Shown piece after piece: positions 1 to 5,256 of a stretch of DNA of 14,227 bases. Every line of letters begins with the position of its first letter. Position 1 is the first letter of the stretch. Both the position numbers and the translations under genes were made by a program. The DNA lies in the NCBI GenBank assembly GCA_904502055.1, contig CAJGDZ010000025.1:1-14227 (forward strand), read 5' to 3'. The notes beneath the pieces were generated by a model that ran no database searches, was not told the DNA's origin, and was given only the letters and a program-made list of their open reading frames with translations. Source of the stretch: an uncultured Clostridia bacterium. GTDB lineage: Bacteria > Bacillota > Clostridia > Oscillospirales > CAG-272.

Positions 1-507
1 CGCCATCAGCACGATGGGCACCAGCTTAATAAAGGTAGCACTCACCTGAAATCGGCCCGTCAGCTTGGGCGAGAGCACGTTTAGCGTATACGAAAGGATC
101 AGGAAAAAGCCCGCCAGCACCATCACGCGCGCCCCCGCCATCTCCCAGCCGAAGATCACGCCGAAATAGCGCGCCGACACCCATGCAAGCACCGCGGCCA
201 TACCGGGATAATAGAGATTGACCAAAAACCAGGCAAGATAGTAGGCATATTTTTTGCCGCAGGTCGCCTCGGCATAGTCCACCACGCCGCTCACGCGCTC
301 GTATTTGGTAGCCATCATGGCAAACTGAAGCGAGCAAACGATCATAAGCACACCCGTAATGACCCACGCCACAATTCCCAGCGGCATATTCCCGCCCGTG
401 GCAACAAGGACATTCTGCGCCTTAAAAAAGACACCCGAGCCGATCACCGTTCCCACCACCATACAGATGGCGGTCAGCAGACCGTATTTTCTTGTTAACT
501 TTTCCAT
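1..507 (-). CDS. Amino acid permease of the APC superfamily (partial, 3' end outside window)
   Basis: The first 169 residues are seen; the frame is open to the window edge. The product is a multi-pass inner-membrane transporter that would import an amino acid or related compound by secondary transport. The N-terminus is short and basic, and the first helix carries GTVIGSGVFFK at about residues 19-29. This is the unwound glycine-rich TM1 motif that binds the substrate backbone in APC/LeuT-fold carriers. Further hydrophobic helices follow at about residues 43-66, 89-107 and 123-144. The ATG at 507 is chosen because AAGGAG lies 6-10 bases upstream. The gene is divergent from the gene at 677 and shares its promoter palindrome, so the two may be co-regulated. 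The family is clear, the substrate is not. Confidence 0.85.
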   Translation of the reverse strand, partial: MEKLTRKYGLLTAICMVVGTVIGSGVFFKAQNVLVATGGNMPLGIVAWVITGVLMIVCSLQFAMMATKYERVSGVVDYAEATCGKKYAYYLAWFLVNLYYPGMAAVLAWVSARYFGVIFGWEMAGARVMVLAGFFLILSYTLNVLSPKLTGRFQVSATFIKLVPIVLMA

Positions 508-547
508 TTTTTCTCCTTACTCTTAAATTTGGAGTTTCTTTGCTCTT

Positions 548-575
548 ATTGTACCACATTTTTTGCCTTTGTCAA
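548..575 (-). promoter_or_regulatory. Sigma-A promoter of the permease gene
   Basis: On the minus strand a perfect -35 TTGACA (570-575) and a -10 TACAAT (548-553) are separated by 16 bp. Transcription would start near 541, about 34 bp ahead of the permease start codon. Confidence 0.65.
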
Positions 576-592
576 CGAAAATCTCGTTGACA
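570..592. promoter_or_regulatory. Shared operator-like palindrome between divergent promoters
   Basis: The arms TGTCAACGA (570-578) and TCGTTGACA (584-592) are perfect inverted repeats separated by 5 bp. Each arm contains the -35 hexamer of one divergent promoter, so a dimeric regulator bound here could block both -35 boxes at once. A weak terminator or mRNA hairpin is the alternative, but neither side has a T-tract. Confidence 0.55.
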
Positions 593-615
593 AACCCTTT
601 GTTTTGTGCTATCCT
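587..615 (+). promoter_or_regulatory. Sigma-A promoter of the 677-1480 gene
   Basis: -35 TTGACA (587-592), 17-bp spacer, -10 TATCCT (610-615). Transcription would start near 622, leaving a leader of about 55 nt. Confidence 0.6.
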
Positions 616-676
616 TTTGAAAAGAAAGAATCTAAATTATATGAAATGAAAATGAAATTTTCAGGAGGAAACCGTT

Positions 677-1480
677 ATGAAAATGCGCGACAATTTTTGG
701 CTTTGGGGACATCCTGAGGGACGCTTCAATGAGCTTGACGGATACAAGGAGGCTCTGGAATTCAAGAAATCTCGTATGACCCCGATGGAGGCCTGTCTGT
801 ATCTGGGAGTAAGAAACACCTTTATGATCCCGATGGGCGTTCCGCTTGACCGCCGTCAGTACAACAAGTCCTTCACCACGCTTCGTCAGGTGGGCTGGGA
901 CACCTATAAGGCGTCCACCGACCCCACGGCGCTTGACCCCTTCATTGCCGAGGCAAAGGAGTTCCCCAACATCTCCTGCGTAGTCTTTGATGACTTCCAG
1001 CGCGAAAACAAATATAAGAATATGAAGATCGAGGATCTGTGGGAGTGTCAGCGTCGCCTGAAGGAGGACGGTGTTCGTCCCCTGGACATGTGGATGGTGC
1101 TCTACACCAACGAGTTCGGTCTGGACAAGGAAAAGGACGAGGACTTTGCACGCTACATCGAACCGTTTGACGGCATCATTATGTGGACGTGGAAGGAGTC
1201 TGACGTGCCGCTGATCCCCGAAAAGTGGGAGCTCTTTAAGGCCATGACCCCCAAAAACCGCCGTATGTTCGGCTGCTACCTCTGGAATTTCGGCGATTGT
1301 AAGCAGGCAACGGCTAAGGCCGTCAAGTGGCAGCTTGATTTCTACCGCGAGCAGATCCTGAAGGGCGAGGCCGAGGGCGTAGTGCTCCACACCAACACCA
1401 TGGCCGACCTCGACTACGAGGCCTATGACGCCGCCATCGAATGGATGAACAAGCACGGCGACGAGGAAATTCCCTTCTGA
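677..1480 (+). CDS. Uncharacterised 267-residue protein, possible beta/alpha-barrel
   Basis: I do not recognise the family. The protein has no signal peptide or membrane segment and is rich in Trp, Tyr and acidic residues. Hydrophobic beta-strand-like segments alternate with helical stretches: NTFMIPMG (48-54), CVVFDDFQ (101-108), MWMVLYTNEF (138-147), GIIMWTWKE (166-174), GCYLWNF (199-205) and GVVLHTN (234-240). Several end in acidic or polar residues (DD at 105-106, E146, E174, D207), the layout expected of a TIM-barrel-like enzyme such as a glycoside hydrolase-related protein; this is inference. The ATG at 677 follows AGGAGG (663-668) by 8 bases. The gene has its own promoter, a shared operator palindrome, and a terminator directly after the stop, so it is probably monocistronic. 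Confidence 0.8.
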   Translation: MKMRDNFWLWGHPEGRFNELDGYKEALEFKKSRMTPMEACLYLGVRNTFMIPMGVPLDRRQYNKSFTTLRQVGWDTYKASTDPTALDPFIAEAKEFPNISCVVFDDFQRENKYKNMKIEDLWECQRRLKEDGVRPLDMWMVLYTNEFGLDKEKDEDFARYIEPFDGIIMWTWKESDVPLIPEKWELFKAMTPKNRRMFGCYLWNFGDCKQATAKAVKWQLDFYREQILKGEAEGVVLHTNTMADLDYEAYDAAIEWMNKHGDEEIPF

Positions 1481-1486
1481 CCCCCT

Positions 1487-1513
1487 TGGCTGAGATAAAT
1501 TCTCAGCCATTTT
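1487..1513 (+). terminator. Rho-independent terminator of the 677-1480 gene, interrupted by the prophage
   Basis: The stem TGGCTGAGA (1487-1495) pairs perfectly with TCTCAGCCA (1501-1509) around a 5-nt loop and is followed by TTTT. The hairpin starts 7 bases after the stop codon. The T-tract stops after four T where the element begins. The repeat copy on the other side of the element reads CTCAGCCATTTTTTA, so the uninterrupted terminator would have had six T. Confidence 0.85.
1499..1513 (+). repeat. Left 15-bp direct repeat (target-site duplication / attL)
   Basis: ATTCTCAGCCATTTT occurs here and identically at 9499-9513, exactly 8000 bp apart; the adjoining base differs on both sides (A/G before, G/T after). 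This copy is the loop end, descending arm and T-tract of the upstream gene's terminator, which marks it as original host sequence. Confidence 0.8.
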
Positions 1514-1543
1514 GGCTAATTGTCAAGACTAAATGTAAAATTT
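1514..1543 (+). repeat. Left terminal inverted repeat of the element
   Basis: Reading inward, core CTAAATGTAAAATTT (1529-1543) matches the right-end core CTAACTGTAAACTTT at 13 of 15 bases. The outer part, including TGTCAA against TGTACAA, aligns with one gap, giving 21 matches over 29 columns. The core begins 15 bases from the direct repeat here and 14 bases at the right end. The repeat contains the last codon positions of the transposase. On the minus strand it carries TTGACA (1521-1526), a -35-like box pointing out of the element's left end, or into the rep side of the genome once the ends are joined. Confidence 0.65.
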
Positions 1544-2596
1544 CTCAAAAAAATTTTTGATTCCGAGCTTGGATAATTCCTCGGTGAATAATTCGATACT
1601 CGATTTATAGTCATATTTGCGGCGTGGATAATTGTTGAGCCACGATTCTACATCGGAAAGATAAGTATCGGTGTAAGTTTCTATTTTCGTTCCTTTCGCT
1701 ACCCATCGACGGAGCATTTGATTTTGTTTTTCATTTGAGCCACGTTCGGAGCTACAATAGGGATGACAATAGTACACGGTGGTTCGCAATCCGCGACCTA
1801 CAGAGGAACGCTCGATGAGATCGGGACAATTGAACTCAGTTCCGTTGTCACATGTGATCGTCTTGAATACGTTTTGAAATATCTTTTTGCCGAGTTTGCG
1901 CTCTACGCGATCGAGAATATTGACGGTGCCATGTATGCCTTTATCATTAGAACGGAACACGAATTCCATATTAGTTTTACGCTCGGTAAAGACGAGCATC
2001 GTTTGACCCTTTTCACGCTTGCCAATAACTGAATCCATTTCCCAATTACCGAAGGTCTCTCGGGTTTCAATCTCGGGAGGTCTTTTTTCTATCGAAGTTC
2101 CTATTTTGGATTCTGTTTTTTCTATGGTTTTCTTTTGTTGTTTTTTGCGTTTGCCTTTATACGGAAGAGATTTTCTTGTGAGGTTCGGAAAAACACCTTG
2201 GTCGATATAGCGATAGAATGTACGAACAGATATTTTTGTATCGAAGTGCAGACCCTTTTTCTCGATCTCTGCGAGGACGGCTTCGGGAGAATAACGGCGG
2301 TTCAATATCATATCCTCGGCATATCTCACAAAAGCATAGTCATTGCCTATTTTAAGAGGTTTGGAACGCGCGGCGGTTTTAAAATCTGCCATTTGTTGGG
2401 CGCGATCTGCACTATATCGGGTAGAATACGTCCAATCCGAGTTTTTGCGTTGATACTTGCCGTTTTGTATTTCTCTATAAATCCCCGTATAAAAAAAGCC
2501 GAGTTTCTCGGCTATCTTTACAACGGGCATTCCCGAATTATACAAAGCCTCAAGTTTTAGGCGGTCAGAGTAGGTCATTCTTCGATATTCTCTCAT
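1529..2596 (-). CDS. IS30-family DDE transposase, probable phage integrase
   Basis: This 355-residue protein would cut and join the element's terminal repeats. An N-terminal HTH of the HTH_38 type is at about residues 8-45 (DRLKLEALYN, IAEKLG), the usual IS30 end/target-binding region. The RNase H-like core shows D188 (WEMDSVIGK), D250 (TCDNGTEF) and E289 in RGSNEKQNQMLRR, followed by WVAKGT, the typical IS30 signature order. Its length is normal for the family and no catalytic residue is missing. The ATG at 2596 follows GAGGTG by 5 bases. It is the last gene of the minus-strand set and ends inside the left terminal repeat. No second inverted repeat was found immediately upstream, so it does not look like a separate IS inside the phage. 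Spiroplasma plectrovirus SpV1 is known to carry an IS30-type transposase, which is precedent. Confidence 0.9.
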   Translation of the reverse strand: MREYRRMTYSDRLKLEALYNSGMPVVKIAEKLGFFYTGIYREIQNGKYQRKNSDWTYSTRYSADRAQQMADFKTAARSKPLKIGNDYAFVRYAEDMILNRRYSPEAVLAEIEKKGLHFDTKISVRTFYRYIDQGVFPNLTRKSLPYKGKRKKQQKKTIEKTESKIGTSIEKRPPEIETRETFGNWEMDSVIGKREKGQTMLVFTERKTNMEFVFRSNDKGIHGTVNILDRVERKLGKKIFQNVFKTITCDNGTEFNCPDLIERSSVGRGLRTTVYYCHPYCSSERGSNEKQNQMLRRWVAKGTKIETYTDTYLSDVESWLNNYPRRKYDYKSSIELFTEELSKLGIKNFFEKFYI

Positions 2597-2861
2597 AATA
2601 GCACCTCGATTTTGTTTTGATAGAGCCTAAAGAAGGGGCACGGGTTGACAGGGCGCGCAATGATAAATCCAGCGCAAGGGAAGCACAAAGCACGCGCCGT
2701 ATATGCATATATAGACCATAGTTGGTTTATATGGTCGCTCGCAATGCGAGCTAATGCGCTCTCGCGCAGATGCGCCGACATAAAGATTATACCACCGTCA
2801 AAAATTTATCTCAAGATAACGATTGCACAAAAAGGCATTTGCTTTTTTGTGCATATTATCT
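2597..2861. other. Phage intergenic region rich in hairpins (complementary-strand origin candidate)
   Basis: No convincing gene is seen between the transposase start and the packaging-type hairpin. The stretch holds a series of inverted repeats: a 12-bp palindrome TATATGCATATA (2700-2711); GACCATA/TATGGTC (2714-2720 with 2730-2736); GCTCGC/GCGAGC with a 3-nt loop (2737-2751); GCGC-rich repeats at 2756-2776; and a two-part stem-loop at 2814-2861 with outer arms AGATAA/TTATCT and an inner A/T-rich stem TGCACAAAAAG paired to 2842-2853 with one bulge. Such hairpin clusters in filamentous phages hold the single-strand (complementary-strand) origin. The assignment is by analogy, since no known origin sequence is recognised. 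Confidence 0.5.
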
Positions 2862-2923
2862 AAGCATAGAGAGGCAGAGGGGGTGTCATAAAGACACCCC
2901 CTCTGCCAACTCCCCCTATGCTT
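2862..2923. promoter_or_regulatory. Large hairpin after zot: packaging-signal candidate
   Basis: A perfect 15-bp stem GGCAGAGGGGGTGTC (2873-2887) pairs with 2893-2907 around a 5-nt loop ATAAA. It is extended by an outer 8-bp stem, AAGCATAG (2862-2869) with CTATGCTT (2916-2923), across an asymmetric internal loop of 3 and 8 nt. The outer arm includes the zot stop codon. Neither strand has a T-tract, which argues against a simple terminator. In f1/M13 the packaging signal is a near-perfect hairpin at the start of the intergenic region just after the last assembly gene, the same relative place. Confidence 0.55.
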
Positions 2924-3920
2924 TTGCACGGGCTTTAAGTTCTGCCATTTCTTCCTTGGTAGTACGGAGATCGGGACAGTATGTAGTTTTGAGTCCGTAG
3001 GGGTTATCCTTCCAATTGGAGAAGGAAACCGACGGCGAGAAGCCGAGATGCTTTGTAGGCTCGTAGGCTTCGGAATCGTAGTGTTTGATAGAGAGCTTTT
3101 TATACGGCAAGAAACCGCAGTAATACGTCTGCTGCTTACGTTGTTCGAGGGTGCTACTTTCCTTCACGTTTTGGACGAGGTTATCATCACACGTAGAAAG
3201 GCGGTCACAGTTTACTTTGAAGAGCGGCAGAAATCCCCACATACGGTGGAAATCGCTCAACACGTCGCAAGACCCCATGCGCGAACGTAGGTTGATGCAA
3301 AGACCGCTATATCTCTGCTCGGTAGCTCGGATTTTACAACGATCGCCGCCGTTATGATGGGCAAAGTAACGAACGGCTACCTCGAAGCATTGCCATGATT
3401 CGTTGATATTTTGAGTAATGACGTTCGGGTCATTGAAGCTATACTGCGATGCCGATGCACCGACATCATCATAAAGCCACATCGGGAGAATGTTGTCGGG
3501 GATAGGTTCTCTCAGCAGAATCATATCTCTTGTGAGGACGTCCGACCAAATATAGTATTTGTTCATCATCGTGACTTGGCACTTCTGCAGAGGTGTCATC
3601 TTACGAGTGATGCGCTTATACTCTTTGCGATCGAAGCGAAACGCGACCCAATTTGAAAGAATTTCCTTCCAATTTCGTCCAATGATGATGGGAATCGTAG
3701 AATAGATCACGGGTTTACGGTGGGTCTTTCCACGTTTCCAAAGTCGCATTTCCTTGCGGTAGAAGTACAAGAGATCACGAACGGCGATATAGGTCTTTCC
3801 GCTTTTCAGCTCGCCCGTTTCAAGGTGACAAACCGACTTTTTACGGGGCAAGGCGTGGAAGAAGAACCACACAAGGCCAATCAGCGCAATGGCGAGGACT
3901 ACAAGCAAAACAACTGTCAT
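2916..3920 (-). CDS. zot: Zot/pI-like filamentous phage assembly ATPase
   Basis: This 334-residue inner-membrane ATPase would drive extrusion of the virion, replacing ssDNA-binding protein by coat protein at the membrane (the role of pI in M13 and Zot in CTXphi). A membrane segment at about residues 2-22 precedes a basic RKK and then the P-loop GELKSGKT (36-43). Walker B is MWLYDDVG (147-154), and Q202 with LRSR (211-214) fits the Zot pattern TxQ...LR. The anchor is N-terminal rather than in the middle or at the C-terminus as in pI and CTXphi Zot, an arrangement met in Gram-positive inoviruses. The gene is 14 bp from the preceding small membrane-protein gene, so they are probably cotranscribed. 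It is the strongest single marker that this is an inovirus. The name Zot reflects family history; no toxin role is implied. Confidence 0.88.
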   Translation of the reverse strand: MTVVLLVVLAIALIGLVWFFFHALPRKKSVCHLETGELKSGKTYIAVRDLLYFYRKEMRLWKRGKTHRKPVIYSTIPIIIGRNWKEILSNWVAFRFDRKEYKRITRKMTPLQKCQVTMMNKYYIWSDVLTRDMILLREPIPDNILPMWLYDDVGASASQYSFNDPNVITQNINESWQCFEVAVRYFAHHNGGDRCKIRATEQRYSGLCINLRSRMGSCDVLSDFHRMWGFLPLFKVNCDRLSTCDDNLVQNVKESSTLEQRKQQTYYCGFLPYKKLSIKHYDSEAYEPTKHLGFSPSVSFSNWKDNPYGLKTTYCPDLRTTKEEMAELKARAKA

Positions 3921-3934
3921 TTTTCCTTATCTCC

Positions 3935-4126
3935 TTACTTTTTGTTATACGGCAGTAAGCCGAACAGAGGTTTGATAATGAGGTTGGTGACGAGCGCGAT
4001 CACGGTGACAACCGAAAGAAGCTCGATCACATTCAAGAGGTTTTCTCCGAGTGTTTCGGCGTAATCTACGCCGCCGAAGAAGAAGCCCCAAAATTTTAAA
4101 ACTACGGTATAGAGGTATTCACCCAT
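3935..4126 (-). CDS. Small phage membrane protein, minor coat candidate
   Basis: The 63-residue protein has an aromatic, hydrophobic N-terminal part (residues 4-18) and a longer hydrophobic segment at about residues 29-58, ending in the basic tail NKK. The start ATG follows a GGAAGGA ribosome site. It lies immediately upstream of zot in the same orientation, where filamentous phages usually place a minor coat protein such as pVI. No sequence family is recognised, so the virion role rests on position, size and hydrophobicity. Confidence 0.65.
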   Translation of the reverse strand: MGEYLYTVVLKFWGFFFGGVDYAETLGENLLNVIELLSVVTVIALVTNLIIKPLFGLLPYNKK

Positions 4127-4151
4127 TTTTTATCCTTCCTTTCGAATTGAA

Positions 4152-4391
4152 TTATGACGGTTGAGAATTTGAGAAGAGCGAGAACAGAACAAACTCTCGG
4201 ACGGCATAATACTCCTTACGAAGCTTACACCATCCGACGAGGTTTGACGGCTCGGGGATTTTATTGGTTACCACGGGATTTTGGTTGTATCGGCGCACCT
4301 TTGACTTGAAGTCAAGCACAAAAAGAAGATACTCCAACACAAGAAGAACGGCAATAGTAAGGAAACAACAAACAATTTCCATATCAAACAC
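4152..4391 (-). CDS. Small single-span membrane protein of the phage
   Basis: The 79-residue frame starts with GTG at 4391; an ATG three codons later (4382) is an equally plausible start. Residues 6-27 are a strong hydrophobic helix, followed by a basic KSKVRR stretch, so the C-terminal part probably stays in the cytoplasm. The rest has no known motif. It sits 25 bp from the minor-coat candidate and upstream of zot, pointing to a morphogenesis or structural role. Its start lies against the plus-strand promoter at 4405-4433, so the two transcription units meet back to back here. Confidence 0.55.
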   Translation of the reverse strand: MFDMEIVCCFLTIAVLLVLEYLLFVLDFKSKVRRYNQNPVVTNKIPEPSNLVGWCKLRKEYYAVREFVLFSLFSNSQPS

Positions 4392-4404
4392 TCACTTTCT
4401 TATA

Positions 4405-4433
4405 TTGACTTTTGTTGGGTTTTGGGGTATAAT
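4405..4433 (+). promoter_or_regulatory. Near-consensus sigma-A promoter facing against the phage genes
   Basis: -35 TTGACT (4405-4410), 17-bp spacer, -10 TATAAT (4428-4433). The start point near 4440 gives a leader of about 22 nt. It is the best promoter seen inside the element in its integrated form. Confidence 0.75.
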
Positions 4434-4462
4434 TGAGAAAAACTTTTAAGGAGACAACTACA

Positions 4463-4693
4463 ATGTCATTTCTTTATGATCGCACGGAACAACTTTTGGA
4501 AGATCTCAGCAACCTTACAATTGCCGTTATCGTTCTCTTAGCAATCGCATTAATCTTTATGATCAAAATAATTTTCTCTCTCGATGAATTAAACAAGAAC
4601 ATAAAAAGCATGAGAAGAATCATGATAAAAGACTACAACGAGAATCACCCCGAAGATAAATTTCGCGAAGAAATTCCATATCACCACACATAA
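4463..4693 (+). CDS. Counter-oriented small membrane protein, candidate prophage-state gene
   Basis: The 76-residue protein is the only supported plus-strand gene in the element. The ATG at 4463 is chosen because AAGGAG (4448-4453) stands 9 bases ahead; an earlier in-frame start would overlap the promoter. A short N-terminal region (DRTEQLLEDLSN) precedes one membrane helix at about residues 18-37 (IAVIVLLAIALIFMIKII). After it come a coiled-coil-like stretch (LDELNKNIKSMRRI) and a charged C-terminus. The helix with basic residues on its far side suggests a cytoplasmic C-terminal domain. A strong private promoter and opposite orientation suggest expression while the phage is integrated, for example in superinfection exclusion or host modification; this is inference. 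It is convergent with the 4714-5247 gene, with only 20 bp between stops. Confidence 0.75.
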   Translation: MSFLYDRTEQLLEDLSNLTIAVIVLLAIALIFMIKIIFSLDELNKNIKSMRRIMIKDYNENHPEDKFREEIPYHHT

Positions 4694-4713
4694 ACGCATG
4701 GCATATTATAAAA

Positions 4714-5247
4714 TTATTTTTTGGTATATGACACAGCATCGGGATTATTATAGAAATTATCAAGATATTCGCCATAGGTCATCTCTTTAATATAGTAATA
4801 ACCATTGGTATAGTTGCTTGCGGCATAATAAAACCAAACAGTACGCTTAAAAAGGGGAAGACTCTTATCTCTCAACTGATACGTACCCGCATTAAAATAC
4901 GGAGTAAGTTTATTTGGATAATCGGTATTCACAAGATAAACAGTGGGAAACATTTCATAGACTTCCTTCGGAGACCAAACAAAGTCTCCATAATACCAAT
5001 CACCAGAATTACCTTTAAAAATTCCTCTTAAAAGAACGACAGAATCATTACGACCAAAATTCATGGGGGAAGTATCAATTTTTAAAACAGACGTTATCGA
5101 ATTACTAACGATTTTTGTTACAGGAACAACAACGTCATAAACATCATTCGCAACACCATAAAAGCCGCCTTCATTCACCCATCCTACATTGACCAAAACA
5201 GCAAGAAAAAGCATCAAACACAAAGTAAAAGATAATATTTTCTGCAT
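4714..5247 (-). CDS. Secreted phage protein of unknown function
   Basis: The 177-residue protein starts with a signal peptide (MQKILSFTLCLMLFLAVLVNVGWV) with no lipobox. The mature part is Tyr/Asn-rich (SNYTNGYYYIKEMTYGEYLDNFYNN near the end) and has no second membrane helix, so it is probably released or held non-covalently. The ATG lies 9 bp after the adsorption protein's stop with a GAGGTGAGG ribosome site overlapping that stop, so the two are cotranscribed and may act together. It could be a second tip component, a partner of the adsorption protein, or a secreted effector. No family is recognised. Confidence 0.7.
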   Translation of the reverse strand: MQKILSFTLCLMLFLAVLVNVGWVNEGGFYGVANDVYDVVVPVTKIVSNSITSVLKIDTSPMNFGRNDSVVLLRGIFKGNSGDWYYGDFVWSPKEVYEMFPTVYLVNTDYPNKLTPYFNAGTYQLRDKSLPLFKRTVWFYYAASNYTNGYYYIKEMTYGEYLDNFYNNPDAVSYTKK

Positions 5248-5256
5248 ATATCATCC

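Noticed and set aside
1499..1513. The 15-bp repeat as a dif site used by host XerC/XerD
   Set aside because: It lacks the paired 11-bp arms of dif and is accounted for as a terminator half. A transposase is encoded and inverted ends are present.
1514..2640. The transposase gene as a separate IS inserted into the phage
   Set aside because: No inverted partner of the left terminal repeat was found upstream of the transposase, only a short TGTCAA match. The matching repeat and the direct repeat are at the far end of the phage.
2593..2781. A 62-residue minus-strand frame ahead of the transposase
   Set aside because: It overlaps the transposase start, covers several hairpins, and has no ribosome site or protein-like pattern.
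2916..3920. The Zot-like protein as an enterotoxin
   Set aside because: The conserved part is the assembly ATPase. The tight-junction activity reported for Vibrio Zot lies in a C-terminal region with no visible match here.
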